Shown here: positions 44,488 to 55,156 of the stretch, in pieces | Numbering within the stretch: position 1 is the first letter of the stretch | Layout: each line of letters starts with the position of its first letter | Assembly (NCBI GenBank): GCA_016081115.2 | Contig: CM071936.1 | Location: 90,821,943 to 90,885,942, forward strand | DNA length: 64,000 nt | Reading direction: 5' to 3' | Source of the DNA: Rehmannia glutinosa | Taxonomy: Eukaryota > Streptophyta > Magnoliopsida > Lamiales > Orobanchaceae | Program-made: the position numbers and the translations under genes | The notes under the pieces: generated by a model | The model's database searches: none | The model's input: the letters and a program-made list of their open reading frames with translations, nothing else | What the model was told of the DNA's origin: nothing

Positions 44488-46652
44488 GAGATTATTGAGG
44501 GTAATGAAGGCCCAGTGGAGGTTGAGACTTCCTTGGATAAGAAAGCTGAAGAAGAAATCCTTGCCCGTCAAGAAGAGTCCGATGAAGACGAGGAAATAAG
44601 TGCTTTGCATGACTCTTAAGAAGTCTCCATGGAGTTTTTGGACACAGAAGATGAAGCTGAGTCCGTCCCAAAAGATAAACCTGAAGAGGACCCAGCTGTT
44701 GAGGAGGCATTGGCACAACGAAGGAAGGTGAGTGACAAAACTGCCTTCACAAAATTTACACTAGTTGATGGCCCACCCCAATGGTGTAATCGCCACACAT
44801 GAAGCTGATGAACCAGCCGAGGACAAGACAACACAAGAGGAAAAAACCACTGATAGCGACGATGCTGTTAAGATAACCGAGGATCATTCAGCTTAGTAGG
44901 CTAACACATTTGCAGAAGATGCCGAGAATGCTGAAACAGCTAAGGCACACAGAGCTGAAGCAAATCTAAATGGAAAAGGTAAAACTCCTAAAGGAGAAGG
45001 GGGAAAAATTCCCATATTCCCTGATGATCTTTTTGCAGAGTAATTGTCATTTGTGGCGGAAGTACCTTTGGAGATGGAATCTGCTGTTGAGAGTGCAAGG
45101 TATATTGTCAACATCACTGCTGAAGAATTCGGAACTCCAAATGATCGAACTGTGGTACCATTTGGTTTTGATTTTGATGCTATATGGCTTGATGAGCAGT
45201 ACGTTGAAGCAGCCGACTTCCAAAAAGCATTCAAAGCCATCTGTGATGAGGTTGAAAATATGGAAAAGGGATTTGCAGCATTGAACCAGCGGTTGGACAA
45301 CAGAGATTCAACGATCTCAAGAGATATTTGAGGGACTGTACAGAGAATTAGGGAATGGACAACCCATACAAAAGCACTCGGGAGTGAGAAAGTCACCTAT
45401 TGGAAGTCTTTATTTGCTAAAATGGTGATATGGAGCGCAAAAAGCCAAGTTTGAGCGAGACGGAGGGATCACATTTTCGGGATAGACCCGATCGCCGAAA
45501 AAATGAGATATGGAGTTGTTGAAAGCACAACCTAAGCGAGACCTTCTTAAAACATAAGCCAATATGTGAACCAAGATGATGGTTATGCAAACAGAAATGA
45601 AGTTAATAGCAGCTGAGATGAAGGCTCCGCGGTTGGAATTTAGAACAACACACTCCGCAAGTCAAAATAAGATGGACTTGACAAACAAGAAATTGGATCT
45701 TATCCTGGGAGTATCTTCTCAGCCGACTCTCCCTCCCGATGATGATGGCAAAATGAGGAATACAGTAGTAAGGGGGAAGTTAGTGATGTGAAGAAACCAC
45801 CCATGAAGATCATGCTTGCAAAAAAACCCCAAATCGGCTCAGTCACCACTTCACTCCTAAGCCAGCTGCCCCAAGGCTTATCAGCTGAAGAGAAGGCTGA
45901 CTTAGCTTTCAAAAAGATAAGAGATGAGATAGAAGCTGATTTTGCCAAGGTGGAAGAAAGGTAGCATGACAGGATAGAAAGCTTAAAAGCAAAATTCGAT
46001 GGTCCCCCAACTGGATTATTGAAGGATTGTCCAACAGTGAAGCCCCCTCAATTAGTTGTCCCTGATGCAGGATCTGAGCCAAGATCCTTAGAGGAATTTC
46101 AAACGCTTGCATCATAAGTATTTTTCAAGGAAATTACTCTACTAGAGGCATGGGACATGTACTGGGAAAAGGGTTTAGAGCTCTGTCAAACAACCGATAA
46201 GTAGCAGACTCGAGTAGTCAGCAGACTTCAAGGGCATGACCCGTGCAGTACACTCCCAGACAAGAAGCAGACTCTGGAAGGGGAATGGGAAGGAATGGTG
46301 AAGGTGGAAGAGGCGAGATGCGAGAGAGGAGTTCCACCACCAAGGCCTAAAGATGTTCGATATGTTGATCCCCGAAAGAAAGGGATGATATACTAGGTTG
46401 GGCTCGATGAACTATCAAATAGAAAGGTGAATAGGAGTAATGAGGAAGCAAGAAGAAGGCAAGAGGAAGAAAATGTTAAAGCTTGATCGAGAATGGTGAG
46501 AAAAACATCATAAAGAAGACCTTGCTTTGCAAAGAGCCTATGAAAAGAAGAAGAAAGATGAGGAGAGGATAGGAAGAGGAAGAGAGTCAAGAAGATGGGA
46601 GAAAAAAGCGGATGAGGATGTTGATCGAAGATAGAAGCGGTCGAGGAGTTGA
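44488..46652 (+). pseudogene. Sirevirus env-like ORF3, 3' half (copy D), broken
   Basis: It starts abruptly at a point equivalent to about 63590 in Sirevirus 3. Readable parts are an acidic segment (LDTEDEAESVPKDKPEEDPA), a domain with DRTVVPFGFDFDAIWLDEQY and AFKAICDEVENMEKG (45044-45331), a weakly conserved part, the PQIGSVTTSLLSQLPQGLSA module (45830-45890), and the charged tail ending at 46650-46652. Breaks are frequent, including a TAG at 46201-46203, also found in copy E, where a CAG codon is expected. A Sirevirus 3' UTR, PPT and LTR follow. Confidence 0.75.
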
Positions 46653-46878
46653 AGATGGTTGAACCCCTTCATGTTGTGTTTTTACTTAATTCTAAATACA
46701 CACACTTGTAAGTACTCGTATATGCTCACGATGAAAACCGATGCTCGATACCTTGTATATTGTTTACATTGTAAAACGCTCTATAAAGTGCAAACAATGA
46801 TATGTTCAATAAAATGACATATTCAATACAATCATTCTTTATTTTCGCACTATTTACTGTGCAATTTTTATTTGAGTT
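46653..46878 (+). other. 3' untranslated region of Sirevirus copy D
   Basis: Non-coding, similar to 907-1203. Confidence 0.55.
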
Positions 46879-46903
46879 TTGGCATCATCAAAAAGGGGGA
46901 AAT
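46879..46903 (+). promoter_or_regulatory. Polypurine tract of Sirevirus copy D
   Basis: GGCATCATCAAAAAGGGGGA followed by AATT at the LTR edge; the full hallmark sequence. Confidence 0.9.
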
Positions 46904-48376
46904 TGTTGGGAAAATTTATGTATAGAGTTTGATGATATCATGTAAAACTTAGAATAAGAAGTTGGCACTCCAATTCAAATGTAATTCAACTTCTAATAGA
47001 TAGGTTTCTATAAGCTGAGTGGAAGCAGCCAAGTTGAAGAATTGCAAGACTCGACTGAAGATCGAAGATAAGACCCAGCTGTGTGGCAGCTAAGTAAAGT
47101 GAAGTGAAGGTTCAATCAAGTGGCATAAAAGCTGTCTCAGTCAGCTGACTGACAGCAACATCATTCCCAAATCATTGGAATTGACTGTCTAAGGGGTATT
47201 GCAGCAGACATGATCAAAGAAAGCTGAAAGAGATTCATTGTCGAGCAAAGTGAAGGTTTTGTTGGAAATAGATATGTGTCAGACTGCCTACAATAAAGTT
47301 GTTTTGCTGAAGGAGTGCAAAAAGCAAGGAGCCAATGAGATGTACCTGAAATTCTGCAGAGTTTGAGGAAAGGCTGCAGATCATTAAATTCAAAGTACAG
47401 TCTCTATCAATGCTTCAAGAAAAGACAAGCCAACAACCTACGAAGTGTAGTTTGAATAATAAGTCTATCTCTTCAACAAACATATTAACAAACATGCACT
47501 ATAAAAGACTGAGGATTCATTTGAGAGAAAGTTACCAAGATTACAAGTGCGCCAGCATTCAAGCAAATAACCTGCAAAGCAAAATATCTCTCAAGTATTC
47601 AAAGAACATCCCCAAGCTGAAACTCGAAGGAAATCGATCCAATACACTCAATGAAGGAAAGACGGCTTCATCTGTTGAAGAGGAAAAATTTGATATCAAG
47701 AATAAGGGGTCTACTCTTCAAGGCTGAATGATGTGTAGTAAGGTTCCAGATCGAACAATAGCTTTTAACATGTTGGAGGGCTAAGTGATCAAGTCCAATG
47801 GTTTGAAGGAAGTTGAAGTAGCAGAGCAGTCGTCTTGTGAAGAAGTTGAGTCCCAGGAGCAACTAGCTGTGTGATCAAAGCTGACTCGGACTATTACCAC
47901 TGTGTAACCAAGTCAAGTTACATTAGTGGATTCCTCCAGGGGTTGGGAAGAGTAGATTAAAGGAATTATCCAATCCTCGAACCACTATAATTGTTTGTGT
48001 CTATTTACTATCAGCACACTTACCTTCTTGCATATCTTTATATCTGTTAATCGTTGAATTACTAAAGTCTACTAATAATAACCCTGCTAAAATAAGTGTT
48101 GAAAAATGTATTCAAAAACTAAGGGTGAAAGTCTTCCACTGTTAAAAATAATATTTTAAAGTGTTAGCTGATACATCTATGTTATACTATCAACATCTCA
48201 GTCGAGTTTATTGAGTGAGTAACTTTGCTTTGTAAGCCAACTTAGTTGTCCATTAAGGACTTAGCTGACTTGAGCCAATTCTGAAATTGTTAAAAGGACT
48301 AAAAACAAAAAGTTGGTAAAATTTATTCAACTCTCCTCCCCTTCTAAGCTCTACTTGTCACCCCTTGGGACCTACA
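46904..48376 (+). repeat. 3' LTR of Sirevirus copy D (LTR D)
   Basis: 1473 bp, TGTTGGGAAAATTTATG...GGGACCTACA. Closest to LTR A. TATA box at 47500-47507 (TATAAAAG). The right flank is GACAG; the 5' partner is absent, so no target duplication can be tested. Confidence 0.9.
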
Positions 48377-49138
48377 GACAGATATGATGAGCCATAAGTT
48401 GGGAAATTAATGTTAAAGGCTGAAACCAAATGTTATGTCAATGTGTGGAATTAAAGAGAGTTCTAAGTTTCATAAAATATATAGAATAATAATATAGGAA
48501 TCGATGGAAAGTATGTGTTAAGTCCACCATTGTGGGATAATTGAGTAGGTGCCATAGAGGTGGCAACTAATTTTGGAAAAGTGCAACCAATTTTTTTTGT
48601 CATTAGACACCAAATTGCCAACCTAATTTGACAAACATTTATCACATTTGTTTGTTTTCAATGCATTTTGCCTATAAAAAGCTTCAACCAGGAGTGCAAA
48701 AATCACACCAAACAATTAGCAATTAGCAATTCAAAAGAAAGAGAGAAAATAATGAGTATAGTGGTTCCTATAAGTGTGTGTTTTGAGTGAAGAAAAAGAA
48801 AGAAAAACTAGTAGAATTTTTCTTTCTCACCAAAAATAGCATTCTTATTTTCTCGATAGTCTAAGTTGAGTAACTTGAGATAATTTATGTATCCCCTATT
48901 TTAGGGAGAAATTTTGTAAGCCTATTATACATTCAGTGGAGGATTTATCTGGACTACAGTCTCGTGGTTTTTACCGATTTCAGTTTTCCACGTAAAAATT
49001 CTTGTGTGTTATTTTTGTTGTCCTACATTATATTTGGTATTCTTGGTTTTGCTCCCATTTTTAATCCATCCAAGTGAGAAAATATTTTTCTATTTCCGCT
49101 GTGCCTATGTCATTTATTTTGGCATTGTTTCCTAATAA
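48377..49138 (+). repeat. Probable 5' LTR of a third copia element
   Basis: AT-rich block directly before a PBS-like TGGTATCACAACC (49141-49153) and a gag start. It includes a plausible TATA (CTATAAAAAG near 48672) and CAAACAATTAGC leader-like repeats. The left edge (perhaps TGTTAAAGGC near 48410) and the right edge (CTAATAAA) lack clean TG...CA, so the boundaries are approximate. Confidence 0.5.
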
Positions 49139-49140
49139 AT

Positions 49141-49153
49141 GGTATCACAACCA
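49141..49153 (+). promoter_or_regulatory. PBS-like site of the third copia element
   Basis: TGGTATCACAACC resembles TGGTATCAGAGCC, the initiator Met tRNA site, with two changes. It is about 18 bases upstream of the gag ATG at 49171. Confidence 0.6.
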
Positions 49154-49170
49154 AGTTGTTGCCGATTAAA

Positions 49171-50969
49171 AATGGAGGGATCGACATATATTGGTGGGAT
49201 GTTCAAACTCAACGGATCCAACTACAATATTTGCAAACTGAGTGTGTTGGATCTTCTGTACTACAAGGATCTTTATTTTCCCTTGAGATACTGCCAAACC
49301 AAAAGAGACGAGTGATGACAAATGGAAAATTCTACATAGAAAAACTGTAGGATATATCCAACTTTCCATTAAGCTCAGTATCTTCCATCATTTTGCTAAT
49401 GTGGAAAATGTTGATACTCTGTGAAAGAATATAGAGGCCATGTTTGAGAGGAAAAATGCCTTGAACAAAGTTATATCATTAGAAAAATTGTTCGGCTCAT
49501 ATATACGGAAGGTGCGAACATAACAGATCACTTAAATGCGTATCAGGGTCTGATAAATCAATAAACTACAACAAAAATATCCATTGATGTTGAAGTAATT
49601 GCTTTATTGATGCTCAACTTGTTACCTCACAGTTGGGACATGCTTGGGGTGTCAATCAGTAACTGAGCCCCGAATGGTGAACTGACCATGCAGATGGTCA
49701 AAGATTGTCTTCTTAATGAAGAGTCCATAAGAAAGAAGCAAGAACATTCTTCTCAGTCAAAAGTTTTGGCAGCTGAAAACGACAAATAGGGAAGGACCAA
49801 GTTTAGAGGTTCTCAAAATAGGAGAGGCAAATCCAGGAGGAGATCCAAAATCCAAGAAGAACTTCAAATATCATTATAGTGGTAGACCAAATCACTACGA
49901 GAGAGATTGCAGAAAAAAGAAAAGAGATCAAAAGAATGGAAGTGATGAAAACAAGATCGATGACAAAGATACTACCACCGCTGCAGTTGATGGCGATGTT
50001 GTCCTTGTTTGTGATGATGCTTGTATCCGTTTTGCATGCCAGCAGATAGATTGGATTCTTGATTTAGGAGCTCTATATCATGTCACACCTCATCGTGATA
50101 TTTTCACATCACACAATAGTGGTAGCTTTGGCAAAGTCAGAATGGCCAACCATGGTGTGACAGAGGTCATTGGCATAGGTAATATCATGTTGAACACTAA
50201 TATAGGAAACAGACTCATGCTCAACGATGTCAGACATATTCCTGACATTCGACTTAATATTATTTCCACTTGCAAGCTTGACAATGATGGTTGTGACAAT
50301 CACTTTGGTGAAGGAAAGTGGAAGCTCACCAAAGGCTCTCTCATTGTTGCTAAGGACAAAAGCAGAATTCTTTGTATCTGATGCAAGACAGATTATCCAA
50401 CGGGGAGGTGAATGTATTGATAAAATTTTCTCCATTGAGCTATGAAATAAAATGTTGGACATCTAAGTCAGAAAGGTTTAGAAGTTTTGACTAGAAAGAA
50501 ACTTCTCCGAGAGGTAACCAATATGCCCCTCCAAACTTGTGTTGATTGTTTAATTGGAAAACAACAATGAGTTGCTTTCAAGAGTTTTTCATCTCAAGAA
50601 AATCTCATCATTAGATCTGGCGCATACTGATTTGTGCTACATGAAAGATAGAAGTCTTGGTGGTGCAATATGTTTTGTTACTTTTATTGATGATATCTAT
50701 AGAAAAGTCTAGTGCTTTGCTTTGAAATCTAAAGATCAAGTTCTGGTTATCTTTAAGAATTTTCAAGCAAGTGTTGAAAGAGAAACATGAATGAAGCTAA
50801 AGCGTGTTCGTGCTGACAATTGTGATGAATGCCATGGTCCATTTGAGCAACATTGTCGGGATCATGGTATCAAACTTGAGAACAATGTTCAAAAAACTCT
50901 TCAACATAACAGCATAGCAGAAAGAATGAACATGACAATTTGTGAACGAGTCAAATATATGTTATCACA
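49171..50969 (+). pseudogene. gag-pol: Third copia element: gag, protease and part of integrase
   Basis: The ATG at 49171 begins MEGSTYIGGMFKLNGSNY, the usual copia Gag opening. The gag frame is broken repeatedly, but ANITDHLNAYQGLINQ and LLPHSWDMLGVSISN are readable. An Arg/Ser-rich segment and a degraded zinc knuckle lie near 49800-49920. The protease reads WILDLGALYHVTP (Leu in place of the catalytic-loop Ser), so it is probably inactive. The integrase has VRADNCDECHGPF and NSIAERMNMTICERVKYMLS. At 50969 it switches in frame to Sirevirus env-like sequence. No reverse transcriptase remains. Confidence 0.8.
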
Positions 50970-52588
50970 TTTTGAAGAAGAGTTCCCTTTCACCATTGAA
51001 CTGCCAGAGTTAGAAGACGATTCTGCCAGAGACTTAAGGAAATATAGAGTGCAGGTAGAGCCCATCATTCCTTCGGATACGATTGTTCCAATGGACTTTG
51101 ATTTTGATGCAGAGTGGCCAGCAGCCGAGTTAGCCTTAGCAGATGAGTTCCGTAAAGCTTTCAAGACTATCTGCAAGGAGATTGAGAAAATGGAACGCCA
51201 CCAAGAATCTTTGGATCTCAGACTGGACAATTGGGATGCCATCTTCTCAGCCAACTTAAGATGGATTGTTGTCCGGATTCAGGAATAGGCTGCGCAGCAG
51301 ACAACTATGAGATCTGAGCAAGTCCGACACTTCAAAACGTTATTTGCTGAATTATTACTATGGAGTGCGGACAACTCAATGTTTCAGCAATAGATGAAGG
51401 AGTATATGGTAAGGATGGAATCTTCCCACAAGTCGGATGTGGAGCTTCTCCAACACTTCCATAAGACAGAGATGGCCCGACTCAAGAATAACATGAATGA
51501 AAAATTTAGCCTTCTCATGGTTGAAATGAAGATTGTGTCAGTCGAGTCGAAAGCTACCCGCTCAGAATTTTGTAAGGCATACGATGCAGCAGACTCCAAG
51601 CACAACTCGATGAACAGCTGACTGAATTTCATCCTCAGTGGATTTTTCCCTGGGATACCTCTCTCTTTAGGTGATGATGCCAAAAAGGGGGAAGAGGATT
51701 CCCTTAAGGGATTGAATAAAGAAGCAATGAAAGGATGTGACAAAGCTGAGGGGGAAGGAAGTTCCAAAAATCTTCCTTTGAAAATGATGTACGCTGAAAC
51801 CCCACAGCTGGGTGAAGTCACTGCCTCCATTCTGAACAAGCTACCTGTGAACCTTCCTATCGGCCATGGAAGATAAAAAAAGGGCCATTGAAGCTGCATT
51901 TGAGATGGTAGCTGAAAAACAAGAAGCTCGCGTTCAAGAGATAATGAAGCAATATGGTGGTCCACCAACTAGGAAGGACTACGCTGCGATTCAACCCCCA
52001 AGAGAAATTGATATGCCTGATGATGGATCTGAGCCCAGATCAGTAGAGGAATTCAAGACTCTGGAATCAGAAGGCTACATTAAAGGAATGACTCTACCTC
52101 AAGCCTGGGACTTGTACTAGGAGAAGGGACTGGGGTTGTGTAAATTAGTTGATAAGTAGCAGACTTCCAGCAGTCACTCGGCTGGAAAGCAGGAGACTCT
52201 AATACAGTACACTCCCAGAGGAAGGGGAGTTGAGTCGGGAAGGGGAAGACATAGTGGTGGTGGAAGAGGCTCTCAATCTCGACCAAAACCAAAATATGTC
52301 TCGTTCGTAGATCCTGAAAAGAAGGGTATTATCTATTGGACTAGATATGACCACCTTGCCAACATAGAAGTTGCAAGAAACAACGCTGGGGCTCTTAAAA
52401 GGCAACATGCTGTGAATGAGAGAACTGCTTGTGAATGGGAAGAGAGAAAGCGGAGGGATGACCCTGCTGCTAGGCGAGCATATGAAAAGAAGAAAAGAGA
52501 AGAAGAAGAAAAGAAGACAAAAAGAGCTGATGATGAGGACATAAGAAGAGATTAAGAAGAGAGAGGAAGGAAGCAGCAAAGGCGTTGA
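50970..52588 (+). pseudogene. Sirevirus env-like ORF3, 3' half (copy E), broken
   Basis: Fused in frame to a copia integrase at its left end. It reads FPFTIELPELEDDSARDLRK, then IIPSDTIVPMDFDFDAEWPA, FRKAFKTICKEIEKMERHQE and WSADNSMFQQ with a TAG at about 51391. It continues with MKEYMVRMESSHKSDVELLQ, the MMYAETPQLGEVTASILNKL module (51788), and IQPPREIDMPDDGSEPRSVE (51990). The tail (DPAARRAYEKKKREEEEKK) ends in QQRR and TGA at 52586-52588. It is the best-preserved tail in the window and a good reference for the others. Confidence 0.8.
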
Positions 52589-52876
52589 AGTGTGTTGCGA
52601 ACCCCTTCGTGTATTTCTATGTAAATACATTTGTGTAAGTCTTCTGTAATAAGCTCAGTGAATTTCTCTGTATTTTTTTTACTCTGTATGTATCTTAGCT
52701 TAGATGAACATTGTATTGACATGTATAAATATAAAGCTCTGATACTTGTTGTAAACAGCTCTGTAAAGGACAATAATGCTATGATCAATAAAATGATTCA
52801 TTCAAAACATACATTCTTTGTTACTGTATTGCCTGTATTTATTGTTTGTTGTTTACTTTTTTAAATGTTTTAAGTT
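52589..52876 (+). other. 3' untranslated region of Sirevirus copy E
   Basis: Non-coding AT-rich spacer before the PPT, similar to the inverted 25326-25631. Confidence 0.55.
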
Positions 52877-52901
52877 TTGGCATCATCAAAAAGGGGGAAA
52901 T
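52877..52901 (+). promoter_or_regulatory. Polypurine tract of Sirevirus copy E
   Basis: TTGGCATCATCAAAAAGGGG followed by GAAAT, immediately before the LTR. Confidence 0.9.
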
Positions 52902-53157
52902 TGTTAGGAAATTTATTTGATAGGTTTTGTTGATACCATGTAAAACTTAAACTAGGAAGTTGGCACCCCATTTTTCTTGTAATTTGTTCTGCAATAGATA
53001 GAACTGAAAAGATGAGTTAAGTCAGCTATGTCAAAGATTACAAGAAGTCTACTGCAGACTGGAATGAAGACTTTGTTGTGTGTCAGCTGAGTATGGCCAA
53101 GAAGGAAATCAAGGACTCGACTGAAGGAGTGTCAGCTGAGGAACAACTGTGTGAGAG
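52902..53157 (+). repeat. Truncated Sirevirus LTR (LTR E)
   Basis: Starts TGTTAGGAAATTTATTTG and follows the LTR for about 250 bases, then breaks off. The rest of the LTR is absent; rearranged inverted pieces follow. Confidence 0.8.
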
Positions 53158-53473
53158 GATTCCATCCAACTTGTGATAAGGATTCCATCCGGACCATGTA
53201 CTCTTTCATTCGTTGTTGAAACATTGAATTGTCTGCACTCCACAATAGCAATTTTGCAAATAAGGCTTTGAAGCGACGGACTTGCTCAGATCTCATAGAT
53301 GTCTGCAAATAAGACACAAGCAATTTTTATAGTGGTTCGAGGATGGGGTAATTCCTCTAATCCACTCTTCTCCAACTCCTGGAGGAATCCACTAGGTAAC
53401 AAGATCTTAGTTACAAAGCGGTCAACATTCCGAGTTAGCTTCGATCACACAGCCAGCTGCTCCTAGGCCTCAG
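53158..53473 (-). other. Inverted scrap: env-like piece fused to LTR piece
   Basis: 53182-53305 is the inverted complement of env-like sequence near 51297-51425 (minus-strand reading FKALFAKLLLWSADNSMFQQ). 53311-53470 is the inverted complement of LTR sequence near 2165-2325. GGATTCCATCC is repeated at 53156-53166 and 53181-53191, next to the breakpoint. Confidence 0.75.
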
Positions 53474-55031
53474 TGTTGGGAAATTAATTTTTAGATTTTG
53501 ATGAATGCCATGTAACACTTAGAATAGAAAGTTGGCACCCCATTTTTGTTGTAAATTGCATTGTAATAGATAGGGCTGGTCGAGCTGAGTTAAGTCAGCT
53601 ATGCCAGAATATGCAAGAAGTCAACTGGAGACTAGAAGGAAGACTCACTTGTGAGCGGTGAGTGTGGCAAAGAAGAGAAGACAGAACTCGATCAAGGTGC
53701 AAATTTGAGATGCGGTGAGTGAAGTGTCGATCAAGTCAACTCAAGATAGCCAAGTCTCAAGTTGAAGTGACAGATGAGTCATCCAATGATTGGAAGCTGA
53801 CTCGAAGTCACCTGGGGAAGTCAAGGAAATGCAGTCAAGTCAAGATAACTGAAAGAGATCCATTGCACAGAAGTCAAGAAAATTACTTAAATAAGTAATA
53901 CTTCCATATTGTCTTTCTTAAAGTGCTTAGTCCCAGAAGCGTGCAAAAGGAATAAACCAATGGGAAGCTCTGCACTGTGTCGAACTCGAAAAGTCAAGAC
54001 TCATTCATACGAGGAAATGTCAATTCCAAGAACTGCAACAAGATAAGCCAACGACCACAAGTGTCTTTTGAAAATTAACCTATCTCTTCAACGGGCAAAT
54101 TTTCAAAAGAACACTATAAAAGGCTGAGGAATCTATTTGAGAAAAGGTGAACCTTGCTACCTGGAACTTTCAAGCTATTATTCAAACTATAACCTACTCA
54201 AGACATTCAAGTTCAATCCTCAAGCCTACATTACGAAGGAAATCAATCCAACACTCACCTGTGAAGGAAAGACGACTTCAATCAGTTGAAGAGGAAACAT
54301 TTGAAGAATCAAGGGGTCTACATTCCACAAAGGATTGTAGAAAGGTTCAAGGTCGAACCAGTCTCAATTTTTTGGAGGGCTTCGTGATCAAATCCAAGAA
54401 GCTTGAGCAAGTGGGCTGTAGTAGCAAGACGGTTGTCCTGTGAAGAAGTTGAGTCGTACGAGAAGCCAGATGTGTGACCAAGGCATCTCCAGACTGAGTC
54501 CCAAAGGATCAAGTCAACTGTGTGATCAAGACTTGCATCTGGACTGATAACCACTTTGTACATTGATCAATACTTAGTGGATTCCTCTAGGAGTTGGAGA
54601 AGAGAGGAGTAGAAGAATTACCCCATCTTCGAACCTCTATAAAATTTATTGTGTCATTTACATTTCAGCACTTTAACTTCTGCATATTATTTCAATATTT
54701 GCTGATAAATTTGCTATCCAATTGATAATCAACAAAGTGCTAAAACCAAGTATTAAAACAAACTTAAACCAAATTCAAGGGTGTTAAGTTTTCCGCTGAA
54801 ATCATATCACAATCAAGTTAAGTTTTAGATTTAGCAGCTGAGTTATTCTAACAACAGCTCAGTCGAGTCTATTGAGTGCCTAACACTGCTGGTTAACTAA
54901 CTTAGTTGTCCATCAAGGACTTAGCTATGAAGTATTAACTTTGAACTTTTAACAGGACTAAATCGAAAAATTGGTAAGGTTTATTCAACCCCCCCTTCTA
55001 AACCTTACACTCGCACCCCTTGGGACCTACA
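53474..55031 (+). repeat. 5' LTR of Sirevirus 3 (LTR F)
   Basis: 1558 bp, TGTTGGGAAATTAATTT...GGGACCTACA. Same length class as LTRs B and C. TATA box at 54115-54120 in the context CACTATAAAAGGCTGAGG. Confidence 0.92.
54115..54120 (+). promoter_or_regulatory. TATA box of LTR F
   Basis: TATAAA followed by AGGCTGAGG, conserved in LTRs A, D and (inverted) B. Confidence 0.6.
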
Positions 55032-55033
55032 AG

Positions 55034-55047
55034 TGGTATCAGAGCGG
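55034..55047 (+). promoter_or_regulatory. Primer-binding site of Sirevirus 3
   Basis: TGGTATCAGAGCGG two bases after the LTR; initiator Met tRNA type. Confidence 0.9.
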
Positions 55048-55156
55048 TTGGTTCATTGAGCCTTCCGCACTGGTTACTGAACTAGATCTCCAATCTCTCA
55101 AAGCTTGCTTTAGCACTTGATCTTTCAAAACTCTTTTATTCAGCAAAGTTATTATC

